A stretch of DNA of 64,000 bases, from positions 1,166,054 to 1,230,053 of the forward strand of contig ML976660.1 of assembly GCA_010015655.1 (NCBI GenBank), written 5' to 3'. How positions within the stretch are numbered: position 1 is the first letter of the stretch; each line of letters starts with the position of its first letter. This DNA comes from Bimuria novae-zelandiae CBS 107.79 (lineage: Eukaryota > Ascomycota > Dothideomycetes > Pleosporales > Didymosphaeriaceae). A program made the translations under genes and the position numbers. This document shows positions 42,951 to 55,992 of this stretch, in pieces. The notes beneath the pieces were generated by a model that was given only the letters and a program-made list of their open reading frames with translations, ran no database searches and had not been told where the DNA came from.

Positions 42951-44073
42951 ATCAGTTGGACTAGGGCGGTGTTGTTTCAATGCACCTAGCTGTCTCATTG
43001 GACCCGTTGGTGTTACCGGGACACCAGCAGTGTTGGCGTCGACTTCTCAATCTGGTTGGGGAAGTAATGTGTTGTCGTCATGGATGGTTCAGACCACAGC
43101 ATTTCAGGCTCAATTTCCCCTCTCAGATAGTAATGCAGGGGCTTCGGTTGTTATGGAGATAATCATAGTGTCGGAATTGTGTAGTGCAACGAGACATTGG
43201 TATTGCGAACAAGTATCTTGGCCAGAGGAGTAATAAATTTCTAGCTCTCAGCCAAGTCGGTACTTCACAAAATACGGCAATTTCTGCTTGAGGAACTTCA
43301 AAACACCACGTCTTTACTTTAGGTAGTGATAGGGAGTGTTGACTGTGATACCACCTAACCTACAATCAGACGAAAATAGTGTGTAAATGTTTGCATAGCA
43401 AAGCCCCTAGCAAAGCTCCTAAAGTACTATATAAGGATCCCTATCTATATAGTCAATTCAATCACAACTGAGCCTATGGTGAACGAAAGAAGAGGCTCTC
43501 AGCTAGAGATTACTCTGCTTTGGTAACAATGCTATCCATACGCTGGGAACTAATATATAAAGGACGTTAAAACGCCAAGGATCTCGAGTTGAATCTTAAT
43601 GACGTAGTGATGCGCCACAAGGTCGTACTCAGGTCATATGACTTGGCCTTTCACCCCTCGGGTATAAGCGACACGGACCGTGCATTGTCGCATTCGCGGC
43701 TTTATCTACCTTCCCGTTACTACTACACCGCATGCTCTCTCGTTCAATCTGTTTCAAATTCTTTCCAGGACACGACTCGGGCGCGGCTTTCGACTTCTGT
43801 TCTGCAAGAGGACTATCCATCCAAGACTAGCTGTTCGGCTTTCTTTGTGCAGCAAATTTTCTCACTAAACTGTCCGCTGGACGACGAGAAAATCGATACA
43901 AGGTGAGCCTTCCTCCACGGAGCTTCGCTGTTGGACTTTACAATCGTCTCACACAACACAGATCCCTTTACCGAGTCTAGACCCATCAGCACTAGCCAGA
44001 TGAAGGACAGGCACATTCTCCGGAATCCAGAGCCTCAGGAGCAGCGCGATGCGACAAAGATCCCGATGCCTAT
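42951..44073. other. Intergenic region with a possible 5' exon of member 2
   Basis: No gene seen up to about 43.5 kb. At 43904 a GTGAGC donor and an AG at about 43961 (CACAACACAG) define a likely 5' intron of family member 2. I could not trace an ATG into its coding frame. Confidence 0.45.
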
Positions 44074-45395
44074 GTGTCCACGAAGGGCATATCGACTTCC
44101 GCAGCCACCGCTACACCGGCAGACTCGATCCAAGCCCCGGACTCGTCGCAGGAGGCAAGCAACAGCGCAGACGACGCGCCTGCCAAACGCAAGCAGCGCA
44201 AAAATCTTCACGCCGGGAACCACCTCGAGGCCACGCCGAGCTCTTCGCACACTACAGAAGAGATCTCCAAAAACCAGAAGCCCCAAAACAAGGGTTCTCC
44301 AGCCCCTACCAGCAAAGCCAAAGAGCAGAAGCAGCGCTACAGCGCGAAGGGCCTAGAATGGCGAACTCTTCGAAGGGCGGAGCACCAGCACTCGCTGGAC
44401 ACTTACCTTTCGGGCGCGTGGACGGACTTCCACTGGAGCGCGCTCTACACTCGTCCGACGTTTTCCCAGGGCGACGTCATGGGTCGGCTTGGTCTGGTCC
44501 CCGAGGGCTTCGTCACTGGCGGCGGCAGGCGTAAGTTTCCCGGGCCTGGTGGTGCGCTGATTACTTCTCTCTGCGACGCTATGCAGAAGATCATAGATGC
44601 GGCTTTGGAGAAGCTTCCTGGCTTGCATCGAGGTTTCAGTGGGGATGTGGGTAGGAAGGCTTTCATAAGCGCAGCGTTGGATCAGGAGTACTTAAGGAAG
44701 CAGATTGACGGCTTGCTTGGACAGTTTGGGGAGAAGTTGTGGGGCAAAGATGTCGCACGGCGGCCGGGCTGTCGTCATCATCTGGTGCTCAACAACGACC
44801 GAGAGATGTTACATATGCTGTTGCATATGTGGTTATTCAAGAAGATTGCGAACGTGATGATAAAGCGTTCGTATGGGAAAGCTGTGAAGAAAGACGACGA
44901 CCACAATCAGGGCGGGGTACGCAAAGTGTCCATCAAGACAACGCAGTCGACGAACACCCGACCCAAAACGCCGTTGGAGATAACCCACTTAAGAATGCGG
45001 ATAGCGAGAAACCAGTGGAAATAGGTACGTCGGAGCCTACGCATGCAATACGCTACCGCGAAGGTATCCAAAGCGCAACTAACTCTTTAGCAGCACCGGA
45101 GAAACCCGATTTCAAATCACCTCGTGGTCCTCAAGCAACGAACGACAACGACGAAGACGAAGACAGTAGCGATTATCTCACCGACGCTGGAGACGAAAAT
45201 CCTCTTAAGAACGACCTACCAGTGCCGCCCGAGAACGCAGATGCCGCCAAGCAAGCCTCCACGGCACAGAATCGCCGTCTCGATGACGAGGACAAGTGGG
45301 ATAAATTGGAGCGACGTGCCGCGAAGAAGTTCCGGCAGGCGTATCCTTACGCTAAGAAAGCGCTGTTGGACTTGACGAGCGATCAGTTCGACTGA
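44074..45395 (+). pseudogene. LGL-IWG family member 2, no ATG and a frameshift
   Basis: The first frame (44074 to about 44910; 44074 is a GTG) begins with a low-complexity Ser/Thr/Lys stretch. The full family domain follows: HWSALY, GRLGL (44485), QFGEKLWGKD (about 44725), NDREMLHMLLHMWLFKKIANV. Just after a GGCGGGG run near 44911 the coding pattern moves to another frame (VHQDNAVDEHPTQNAVGDNP), crosses a canonical phase-1 intron (45025-45090, GTACGT...CTAAC...TTTAG) and ends in an acidic then basic tail at 45395 (KWDKLERRAAKKFRQAYP). No ATG precedes the frame before a TAG at about 44000. It is the best match to member 1. Damaged or mis-assembled. Confidence 0.65.
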
Positions 45396-46140
45396 ATGTA
45401 GGAGGATAGGAGATTGGCCTGGAGAATTGTTGCTATTTTCATGGGTTGATGGAAAATAGAGATGGTGTTTGGAAATTGGAATGGTCTTTTCATTTCCTGG
45501 ATTTGTAAACAGATGCTGAGTATATAGAATCTATGGAAATGGTATACGTAGACAATGAATACCTATGGTACGTGTGTTTCTCTTCTAGATTAGGCTTTGA
45601 TCTTATGAGCAAAATTGGGGCGGTTCATAGCGATGCCCTCTGATCGCCTTTGTCTGATTTGCCGCTGGAAATGATATGACTATCTGACCAACGTTTAATT
45701 GAAAGGCACACGAAGAGCGTAGATTGCAGATAATTGTATAAAGATGATCACCCAGATTGCACCAAGGCAGTGACTGATTGCATCGATGTCGTTCAACAAA
45801 CACGCACCTTGGAACGTTGATGAGAAATCAGACGCATATCGTAGCGAGCCACGATTCAACCTAGGCCGCTCGGATCACTCCCTGCTTTGTTAGATCTCAC
45901 GGAACCGCTCGCTCTGACCCAGTGCTACTTTGGTGTGTGACCCGACGCTATATCAAGCCCTCAGCTGTTTGCGAAATCCCAACACTGGCATCGCCCAGCA
46001 CGTCTTCACTCAGACTCATCTTGGCCAGCTATTATCTCGTCTCCCGTAAGTCTTGATCTCCAGCCGACAGTACCTTCCATGTACTCGTGAAGCTTACCTT
46101 ATGAAGTTATATCCAAAGCCTGTCACCTCAAGTGTCCAAC
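45396..46140. other. Intergenic region
   Basis: About 0.75 kb; nothing seen apart from the probable leader of the next gene. Confidence 0.5.
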
Positions 46141-47257
46141 ATGAACGCCGAACGTGACAAAGTGGGTCTCGCCGTTGCCATTCTTCGTTCCCTTACGACC
46201 GATGACGATATCATAAGCGCGGTTCTGGAGAACCCTGCTGCGATCCTTGAATGCCTGGAGACTATTCTCCCTCACGTTCATGCTCCGGGACAGCACTTGT
46301 CTCCAGGCCCAGCGCCGCTGGTGGGCTCTACCTCAGAATTCGCAACCTCAGGTAACGCGCGCGCGTCAGGTATGGGTAAGTGGACCCGCTCCAGCGATCC
46401 AGCAGACCGGATCTGCTCAATATTCTGGCTTTACTAATGCCACGAACTCAGGTACCACGACACATACTGCAGAAGATTCCGACGCAACTGATCGCAAGAA
46501 GAAGGCGCACGCCGCACACATGAAGGAGTATCGAAACCGCAAGAAAGAGAAGGTACGGAAGTTCTTGGAGCACCATGCGCGTATGCAGCAGGAGCTCTAT
46601 GGCACTCAGGAAGCCCCTACGATTAGTGCGGCAAGTCTCGCAGATTATTGTCCTGCAGATATTCGCCCTCAACTTTCGCTACCGGACGCACACGGCTCCA
46701 AGCCGGGTTCCGAGCAGATCCTCGATGCGGCTCCGGACCCTGAGCTGCCTTCCGGCATCCTCGCTTCCTCTAAGAAGCCAATCATGAAGGTTTACCAAGG
46801 CACCCATCAGAAGCAGGACGGCCCGAGCAATCAGGTAGTCAAGAAGGAGGTTGACCGAATCGTCACCAAGCGCAAGCGCACCTCAGAAGTCTCTGTTCCC
46901 ACGCTGGTCCTGCACGACAACCACGGCAAAGGCAACCAAGCGCCTCGCCCAGAGATCGATGCACCCCGCAAGAAGCTGTCCCTAGCAGATGCAGAGTCCG
47001 CTGCCGGCCCTCCCCAATCGTCAAAATCCTCCCTCAAGAAGCCCCGCGCTGCTTCGAAGCTTCCCGCTAGCGACAAGGAGAACATGCCTCCGGCGAACGG
47101 CTTCGGTCCGTATGCCCCGGCCCGGCCCTGGCACCTCGATGCTGTCGGCTACTTCACGGCGCTGCCGTTGCTAGATCCTCCCCTTCCGGTCACCCCTGCT
47201 ACGATCCTGCCGTCTCGAAAGTCTCAGACTCAGCAGCACGCGGAGGGCGAGAAGTGA
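46141..47257 (+). CDS. Hypothetical nuclear protein with a basic region
   Basis: Two exons (46141-46369, 46452-47257) joined in phase 1 by an 82-bp GTATGG...CTCAG intron give 344 residues; the ORF start upstream is a GTG, so the ATG at 46141 was used. The N-terminus is a short helical unit (VGLAVAILRSLTTDDDIISA ... ILECLETILPHV). Exon 2 opens with a highly basic helix (DRKKKAHAAHMKEYRNRKKE ... KFLEHHARMQQEL) that resembles a bZIP basic segment but lacks its exact spacing and a clear leucine zipper. The rest is disordered with KRKR and KK patches. Possibly a DNA- or RNA-binding protein; family unknown. Confidence 0.65.
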
Positions 47258-47805
47258 GAAGGGTAGTCGTTGTTCTGGGCATGGTCTCCGAGTGTAGTCT
47301 TGGGAGGATTACGGATCCAGTACGGCAATATTTGGCCCAGGAGTTTTTGCAGTGTCACTGACGGATATCTTTTTTATTATTTTAACACGACGATCTTGTG
47401 CAGGACTCAATTATGAGTTTGCGGATGTTGATATCAGGAAATGGTTGCTGTATACCAAACGGGAGTTGAAGCGCAAGAAGGCATGCGAAGTCTTAGAAAT
47501 ATTTGGCCATGTACACAATGCTACCGTCCTCTACTGCGATAAAAATCAGAGTCCCACTTGATATATCATCAGCGACCTGTCCACAGAGAGATGCGTTGCT
47601 GCAATATACCTTACGAATCATTGCATGGCGTATCCCCTAAGTGCAAAGGCCATCAGACTTGACAAGAGTTTATTCAACGGAACTCGAAAAGCTCTAGGCA
47701 TATAGGCATAGATACATAAGTTGTCATAGATGCATTAACAGGCCGGACACAACATGATACGCATATACACCTAGATTCGCTTACAACAAACAACGTCCAA
47801 GGCCA
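47258..47805. other. Intergenic region between convergent genes
   Basis: A 69-codon frame at 47352-47561 has no support. Nothing else seen. Confidence 0.5.
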
Positions 47806-50534
47806 TCAATAATGCTCCCATGTACCGATCGTATGCCCCTGCACCCGAGCCTTGGTCCAATCGACGCCATACTTATACGGCGCGAGAATAGGCTCCTCAT
47901 CGATTCCGCAATGATCATCATCGTCCCTCCCCTGGAACCACCCTAAGGCATACGTCTTGCCCAGCTTCTCCAGATGCGCCGTCATCTGCTTACTATCCAG
48001 CTTCTCGGTGTCGACGAAATTGACAAGCATTTTGCTCTGGTGGATAAAGGCCAGTACCGAGGCCATAGTGCCGACCTGCCGCGGCATGAACTTGTGCGAG
48101 CGGTGGACGTACACGACGCACGCGACGCCGACAAGGAAGCATATGATAAGGATAGAGATCACGAAGGAGGTCCAGAAGGAGCGAAACGTCTGGTCGGTGT
48201 TTGCGCGGTCGTCCTGGTCGTCCGGGTTCTCGTAGTCGTTTCCGCTTTGGCCGGGGATAAACTTCTTGCCGTCGACGGAGAAGGAGGAGACGCAGACAGT
48301 GAGCATTTCGGCAAGGATGGAGCCCACGCCGACCAAGGCTACGATGTAGTGGCGGTTGAGGAGAGCCTTGAACGGGAGTACGATGGGGTTTGTACCCGTA
48401 TAGTCGAGAGTCAGGGTCTTTGCAGGAGCCCTGCGTTGCGCCAGGATGTGATATGGTTGGACGGTTCGAATATCTCCATTCATGGTGTTCCAAAGCAGTT
48501 TGACAATGGTGGCTAAGGCCGTGAGAAGGAACGGCAACTTCTTCGTAACGATTTGGGCACGTTCCACGAAGAGGAAGATGGGTAGCATGACGGCCAAGGA
48601 TATCATATAACATATGTAGGGTATTCCGGCTCTGAGGCGTAGCATGAGCGGTCGTGGATCAGAGCCTGTATCTGGTATTTTTTCCGTAGCGTTGCGAATG
48701 TATTCGCCTTGCCACAGTGAGCTCTTGTGTAGGATATAGCGTCGATGGCGAAGTTGCTTGTGAATTTTCTCCAATGGTGCAGTATCCAAACCCTTGAAAT
48801 CCGCCAGAATGTGACTTCTTGTAGCCATGGCTGCGACACCAGCGATCCCGTTGGGATCAGAGAGCAGGCCACTCTTCCTGCGCATTTCGTACATAAGGAC
48901 CATGCCAAGCAGAGCGACAATGACTAGACATGCTGTTACAGCCCTCGACCATCCCGCTTGGATGCGTACAGATTTGTACGAGTCCGATTTGCGAAATTCT
49001 TCGTCGGGGTACATTTCCACAGACGCTGACTGGAGAATAGGCACCAAGCCACTGGCTATGAGTGTAGCCATAGAGACATATATGACAGCGTACTGCTTGT
49101 GCCTCAAAGCTCGAAAAGGGACCAGCCAGCTCATGAACGTCAAGTAGTCCATATTCAGGGACTCCTCTGCCGTAGATCCGTTCTTTTTGGACAGCTGATA
49201 GAATGGCTCCAAACGCTTCACCTCGTAGTCGACGATTTGCCATGCTATGCCATAAATGACAAAAAACAGCACAGGAGCATATTTCCAGATGAAATACTGG
49301 TAGAGTGGTATTTGTTTGGCGTTTTGAAACTGTATCAGTCCTCCCTTGTGGACCTTGTCAGGCTCGTGTTTAGACTCTTTGAGTGAGAGTTGACAGAGAA
49401 ACTCTTGCAGCCCCGCTAAAGCGAGCGCAATGATGACGAGGAATGCCAGAAAGGGCCAGCTCATGGACCAAGGGCGCCACGAGGGCATGTCGGGATCTAG
49501 CAATCGATTAGCTCTTGCGACTCTTTCACCTGCTAACACTCACCTGGAGGGAAGAAGTAGCTCATTTCGTTCTTGTCGCCGCGCTCTGGAGCAAGGGATG
49601 TCCGGCTATCGAAGTCGTTGGCATGACCGGCCAGATCACTGATATCTACAGGAATCTCCGCGACCGCCACAATACCGCCAGTTTTTTCTGCCTCTTCCTG
49701 GGCGTCTTTCACGACACCATCGATGATATGTGACTCGGACACCCCTCTTCTGTGCCCTCGAGCGACTTCATCCACAGAGTGAGTTGTCGTGTGCGAAAAC
49801 GGTACTTCTGTGATGGAGGCCATCCCTGCCCCGAGCTGGGCCTCTAGCCTCTCATATTCGGCGGCATACCCAGCTTCGTTCAGGTCGCGCTCTGCTTCCA
49901 TTGCGTCGGCTGCGCTTGCACTCTTCTTGGGCTGGTCGAACTGCCTCATCGGCATACCACCATCGAGGCCACTCAGGTCATAACCCAAAGGCTCATCTAC
50001 CTCTTCGACACCTTGTAGCCGCCTCCTGCTTGGCCCTGACTCCTCATCTTCCAGTCTGTTGTAGTTGCTGCCCCTGGATCTGCTGCTGCGCAATGAGGTC
50101 AGGCGGTTCAAGAGCCTCTTCGTACCGCTCCTGCTCTGGAACGAGGGTTGGGAGCCATTAGGGCTGAAATGGTCGGGTGAAGAGGTATACGAAGTATCGT
50201 CGGAGAAAGACGGTGGTGCCGGTGCGCGAGGTATGCGGTATGACGGCTCTGCAGCAGGTACGAGAGGGGAAGGAAACGATGTTCGGCGCGATAGAGAGGG
50301 GCTCTCGAGAGGGCTGATTGATGCGATCGAGGCAGGGCGAGACGGAAACAGCTGGGATAGCCGGTCGGATCCAGAGGTATTCTGTCGCTTTAGAGGTGGC
50401 CGCGCTGGCAACGTGGGCGTTCTGCTACCGATAGCAGGCGATCCAGCGCGCAACGCCGTAGGGACATGACCTTCAGAGGTGTTCCTCGTCATGAGCGGAG
50501 AGCCCACCTGCAACGGAGACGGCACCTCCTCCAT
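47806..50534 (-). CDS. DUF3433-type multi-pass membrane protein
   Basis: Two exons (50534-49544, 49496-47806) joined in phase by a 47-bp GTGAGT...GCTAG intron give 893 residues from the ATG at 50534; an upstream in-frame codon at 50564 is GTG. The first ~330 residues are disordered and Ser/Pro/Arg-rich. Two similar membrane modules follow, each with several helices (FLAFLVIIALALAGLQEFL, APVLFFVIYGIAWQI, VTACLVIVALLGMVLMYEM; then IPYICYMISLAVMLPIFLF, FVISILIICFLVGVACVV). Each is closed by a motif of the type ATRSHILADF / MASVLAFIHQSKMLVNF, the hallmark of fungal DUF3433 proteins. Neurospora spray, recalled from memory, is a member affecting polarity and calcium handling. Intact. It lies on the opposite strand within the repeated gene family. 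Confidence 0.85.
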
Positions 50535-51878
50535 GTCTGCGCGTCGCGTGCCAAACCACTCCACCGAGACAAATAAGTGTATGGGAAACTTGGGAGCTTG
50601 CGCGCGCTCATACGGGTAGTACGCGTAGAGACTGTTTCCGTCCGTCTTCAGCGAGGGAGGAGAGAGCTACCAGTACACTGCGGCTCTCATGCAGGAGGTC
50701 CAGCAGCTGAAGAAGGCTTCCGAACCCGGCGCTCTGAGGCTTCAGCCTTGTCGCATGGCAATTCGACTAGCCGCCGACACGGTACGCCACGGGCAGCCAG
50801 CGACCCCCTAGCCTGATATCTGTAGGTGATGGCCACTTGTATGCGAGTAATAACAGAGCCGCACGAACGCGTCCAGTGCTGCTGTCGTCGTCGAAGCGTG
50901 AAGTCGGGTCGGACCGAAACCGGAAGTGTCGAGCGCGTGCCGCTGAATGCTGGCGGATACTCCAGCGATGCGCAAACTTGAACTCCGGAGGTCGTCAATT
51001 ATCGTCGCAAGTCGCAGAGAATGAGGAACTGCTATAGTTCAAGGCATCTCAAGCAGCATGTACCTGCCGATGCATGCTGCTAAAAATACAGCACAGCCGC
51101 GTTGGAGGCGAATACGGGGAGAGGGGTATTGGGGGCTGAATCCCACGCGACAGGTCGGCCGGCCGTCTGAACCCATGATGTTAGTTGCAAGGCTTTTCTT
51201 TCGCTGCCGTGTAATGCCGCACAGGTGATGGAGTTTTGATGAAGTTTTGATAAAGCCTTTCGAGAGCGTTGTCCTAAGTTTGATAACGTCCGGGCCGCCG
51301 GCTAATGGAGCCGCGCTTGTATACGCGTCCTCGCTGCGGGATCCTAACGGGTAGAGGATACCGTCAGCCTGGTCCCAGGTCATTGTACGCACGACAGTGA
51401 GTGTAAGCTTTCAAGGACTAGAAGTGCTTACGTCCTAGAGCGAATTTGGTGTTTGATTCACATGTCCTAATTTCACGGAAAATCAGCAATTCGATACCAT
51501 AGAGCTACGACTTATGCTTGGTTATGTCGAACGGCAAGAACTCATCTCCAGAGTCCTCGTTTACTTTGGGCAGGGGCTTAACCGTATTAAGGCGCACTAA
51601 TGCAGATTGCTCTTACCTGTTTGCCAACCATCATTGCATGTCGAAACATGGCCTGTGGCACGTCCACCCTCCTTTACCTACGCTGGCGAGCTGGTCGCTA
51701 CGCCTAGTGAGGGTTCTTGGCAGTAATTCCACCATATTTTTGACTAATTACCCTTATTCCAGCAAACTGTGGCACTGTCGCCCGCCGCTAGGTACCATCT
51801 TCTATTCGCGAACAATTTCTTGGCTACTTCTTTTTTAGCATTATATTCGCTCCTACTCCGACGGCGTACTTATCCGGT
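50535..51878. other. Divergent intergenic region
   Basis: About 1.3 kb. No supported gene; a distant 5' exon of either neighbour could be here. Confidence 0.5.
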
Positions 51879-53157
51879 ATGGCACTCGACATTAAGAATC
51901 CCTCTGATCTTAAGTGTTTCAAAGCTCAAGGGCCGCAAGGTCGGAGCGCGAAGGTTCTTGCAAAGGCTGGCGTCTGGGTCGGCTATGCGGCGCCTGAAAA
52001 GCACGAATTATCATTTCAAGGCCTCCCGTCATTCAAGAAACTGAAAGCTAATTGTAAAAACATGAGCCCACCATTTCCGCCCATGGCACCCGGCGAAGCA
52101 GACAACGTGGTCAGGTACGCCGCCTGCCGCAGTTGCTATGGCGAGACATCTCCAATTGTGGAGCTTCGGGAAATTCAGATCATGAAACGACCGCCCACGG
52201 TAAGTATTGCAGAACTGCACTGTCCCTGACAATGTATCTAACTGGACTAGAAGTTTACCATCATACCCTTGCACGCTAAGGACGACAACGGCGATCTATT
52301 TTGCATTCTTCTCCCACAACCCAACGATCGATCACTCCAGGGTCTCGAAGCCTTCCGGCCGTATGATATTGGGAATGGTAAGGCCTTCACAAGTTATTTC
52401 GAGCTCTTGTCGCCTCGAAATAGAAGCTTCGTCAACACTAAGGAAGAAGCGCTCCACGCCTTGGGAATACTAGCCGAATCTACTGTGGTACCTACTCCAA
52501 GGCCATCGCCGTCACTATCCAAAAAGTCGCCAGAGAAGCCACTTCCTCACAGGTCCATGACCAACACACGATTGAGATCCGGGCTACAACGTTCAGCCTC
52601 GGGCGGCTTCGTGGACCGCAATTCTCTCGATCAAGATGGATCAAACGACGCGCAGGAAAATGAATTCAATGATCTCTCATCCAAAAAAGAAAACTTCCGA
52701 GGCGATTGAAGCGAAGGAGCCGCAAAACAAGCGCCAGGCTAGCGGCGCAACAACAGCGCACATGCAAGCCAGAACACCGATTTCTCGAGAGGATTCATAT
52801 GCGGCACCAGAGACACCCAGTGGGCTTGACAGATCTGCCGTATTATCCACTCTCAGCGAGGAGCAGGCAAAGCGGGTTCTCCTCGTCTGGATCGTTAATG
52901 TCGTCGACGTCGAATACGAATTCAGTCACAGCGTTTATGCATGCCCCACGTTCTGTGATTTCCTCAAGAACACACTGGCTGATGCATCAGGTGATCCAGA
53001 GGTCATCCACATGATTGACAAAACGAGCTCGTGGCGTTTCATATATCAAGCGCCAGGAGAAACGAAGAAAGCGTTCACAGTTCGTGTCTACAATAAGAGT
53101 GAAGGGACCGGGTATGAGCGGCTTGTTTACTCCATCGCCCAGTCAACAATTTGGTAG
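51879..53157 (+). CDS. Hypothetical protein with an apparent frameshift
   Basis: Exon 1 (51879-52199) and exon 2 (from 52251) join in phase 0 through a 51-bp GTAAGT...CTAAC...ACTAG intron. The N-terminal part looks globular (LKCFKAQGPQGRSAKVLAKA, VWVGYAAPEKHELSFQGL, TIIPLHAKDDNGDLFCILLP). A disordered Ser/Pro stretch follows. Near a run of six A at about 52683 the coding pattern shifts by one frame and continues to 53157 (LSEEQAKRVLLVWIVNVVDV, SVYACPTFCDFLKNTLADA, SSWRFIYQAPGETKKAFTV). With one base corrected it would have about 410 residues. No GT-AG intron explains the shift. Not related to the LGL-IWG genes as far as I can see. Unknown family. Confidence 0.6.
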
Positions 53158-54169
53158 GAGAATAAAAACGACAGAATCGTTGTGGAATTGAAAAACTTGC
53201 GGTAGTTTTCGGCTTCATTCTGCCAACTTAATTATGACGTTATGGAGTAGTGATTTGACTGATACCCATTGGCATTATGGTTTTGTAGATAGATACCCTA
53301 AGCGCCCTGAATGAATGCGAGCGTTTATTTACCTCTCTAGGTATTCCGTGCTCGTCTTATCGGCTGATGCAAGAAAATGAAGCAGAATTCTTATTTCTAC
53401 GTACTACTTCTGCGTTATCGTACGTGAATTTCTAGTCCTAAGATTGGCTAGCCACCGCAAATTTTGCCTAGCAATCTAGTGGCAGACGGTTACACCACTT
53501 TTATATTAAACTTAGATAGACACACAGCCATTTTTGGGTGGCACCGTATCGCCGCCTATCCATGTAGGAGGTTAATGACTATACGTAAGCTCGGACCAGG
53601 TTATCGCTGCTTTAGGCCACAACATAGCATTAAAGCCTTCGCCAGACCCACGAGTGGAGGTTAAAGATAACCCAAAATACAACGCGAGATACTAAGGTAT
53701 CATTTAAAACCATAGCTATAACTGGTGGATAATGAAAATCGGTTTATTATGTCTTAGCCTCATACATAAAGTGGCAGCCCTACGCATCGCGCTTTTACTT
53801 CGCGGCTTGTTTGACCTCTTGCACCTTACCGTTACGCGTGTTCCTATCCAATCACGACGCGTCATTGGAAAGAGCGGGGTTGTCTCATTTAGATCCAGGC
53901 GGTGAGCTGATTTGTCCGTTTGCGAGGTACTTCGTTCCTTCCAGTACCTCCGCTGTTGCCTACCCTGCCCTGTTGTTTACCTTTGCCCCACACAGCCTTG
54001 CACCACGAAACTTCTTCACCTCTTTCCGCCTTGCGCGGCCACTCGTGCAACCGTTCGAATAACGTCCACCGTAAGTCTAAGATACCTCCTTTTAAGCTTT
54101 ACATTCTAGTACCTAATCTGGCCAAGGGCTCCAGGGCGAGTTCGGCTACGAGGGCGCGTCACCATCAAG
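53158..54169. other. Intergenic region, possible old transposon debris
   Basis: About 1 kb. The 53.4-53.75 kb part is AT-richer with short inverted words (GCTAGCCACCGC against CTAGTGGCAG), which might be an eroded small transposon. No coding sequence. Confidence 0.4.
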
Positions 54170-55992
54170 ATGGCATCTGCTGATCGAGCTGTCCCATTGA
54201 GACCGGTCACCTATGGTAAGGCTACGCGTCAGTTGATCTACGAGGAATCAATCTGTGCCTATCCTCCACCGTACAATCGACACATTCGTCGGAACCTGGG
54301 CTTTCGCGAGATTCAATCCGGTACCAAAGGTAGACCTGTTTTCGCCTCTAAAAAAGTGCAGGAACTCTACAATATCCTCGACGAGATGGCACGCAATGAC
54401 CTTCCCAACCACAGCATAGAGGCTCTGAAGCATGCTTGGCTACAGCGAGTGTTCACTAAACAGTGCGAAGATCTAACCAAAAACTTTGGTGAAGCTATCT
54501 GGGGGGACTCTCTCGAGAAGCGGCGGAAATCCTCCAATCCAAACTCCCAGTTGCTCACGATGGATGAAGACGAAGCACCGGGTGATCTGTACTACCTATA
54601 TCCGCGTCATCGCGAATTGTTAGTCTTTTCGATCCCTCGTTCATCAGTAGTTGCTAAGGTCTACAGCATTGCTTTACAGCTTGAACATCTCTTGTTCGTC
54701 AAAGCTGTGTACTACAGCATCAACCAGAGTAGGTCCGCTCGACCTTCGGCAGCAATGGACCTCAAGCCAGCGGGGACTCCGATAGCGCGCAAACCTGTCC
54801 CTAAACCTCATGGGTTCAGTTCAGTGACTTCCACCCCAAAAGCAACGCTCTTGGTGACGCTATCTTTACCGTCGCGGAAACTAAACAACATACGCAGACG
54901 AAACTCGGTCAAATCCATAGCCGCAAAGATTGCTTCAGCAGGGAAGAAACGCGACGCACTAGGCAAATTTGTGTCCGGCGAAGCGCTTGAAACCGGTGTA
55001 TCGGATGAATCAGAAGATTCAGATGATGGAAGTGATAATGAGTGGCACCCGCACAAGGCCAGGCGGACACTGCGACGGACCTCTCGAAACACCAGAGGCT
55101 ATGGTAGGTGTATATATGATATACGACGTGCTGAAATAAGCCTCCCGGCTAACAACTGACTAGCAGCGACATTCGAAGACGAGGAAGACGACCACGACCA
55201 CGACGAGGACGCCGCTCCGTACGACCGTGGTCAGGCAGTTGTTCGTAGGCACCGGAGCGTTGCGAACGAACGAACTCAACTAGAAGACGAGGAAGACGAG
55301 ATCGACAGTGAGCCAAGCTCCACCTCGGAAGTGGACGACGGAAACGCAGCGGATGATTCGCGTTCGGAAGACAAGATGAATGACCTACAGAGAAACCTGG
55401 CCATTCTCTTGTACGAAGAGCTAGAGACTGACGATCTTTACTCGCATGGAAAGCGATACGATGCTGCGTCATTGCTGGAAAAGTCCAAGCAGCTGGATGA
55501 TATTTTGGATTACCTCTTAACTAAGAGGGGAGATTCGCTTCGGACCAAATTCGGGGGCAGGTTTGAAAGGGTCGAGCAGAAATTGAAGACGTGGCTCGGG
55601 TGGCGAAAGGGCTGCTGGCTTTTATCTGAGGCCACGAAGGTATGTCATACTAGCGTCTCTGTGCACAAGACATCCGCTGATACTGTCCGCTCGCATAGAT
55701 ACACCCGTTCGCAAATCAACCAATCGTCCGATACACGTTCACAGAATGGGCGCAGAAGCTAGGTGGAGCGAACCAGGTCCCAAAAGTTCACAAGGCGCTT
55801 CTAAAATGCCATAGAGAACTCGCAAAAGCAAAGATACACGGCTCCGACGATATCGCTCTGAGTACAGCAAAGGACTTGGCCTGCGTCTTCGCCGAGCTGG
55901 TTGACGAGCCGATGTTGAAGGACAGTCTCCTGAAGCAGCTGGTCGTTTACAACAAGCACCTCTTCTCTTGGGACTTGAACCTGTGGATGTAG
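54170..55992 (+). CDS. LGL-IWG family member 3, intact
   Basis: Three exons (54170-55103, 55167-55639, 55699-55992), introns 63 and 59 bp in phases 1 and 0, give 566 residues. The family domain is the most diverged: RRNLGF (about residues 40-45) in place of LGL, NFGEAIWGDS (105-114), then YLYPRHRELL and a helix LEHLLFVKAVYYSINQSR, matching member 5's IIIKACYYIRN. In this member no intron cuts that helix. A basic region (SRKLNNIRRRNSVKSIAAKI), a strongly acidic stretch and a helical C-terminal domain follow (LAILLYEELETDDLY ... KLKTWLGWRKGCWLL; LLKQLVVYNKHLFSWDLNLW). Function unknown; composition suggests nuclear. Complete and splice-clean, same strand as the other members. Confidence 0.8.

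Noticed and set aside
47974..48613. Overlapping frames of 180 and 206 codons within the DUF3433 gene
   Set aside because: Both sit inside a clear multi-pass membrane protein exon; they are shadows.
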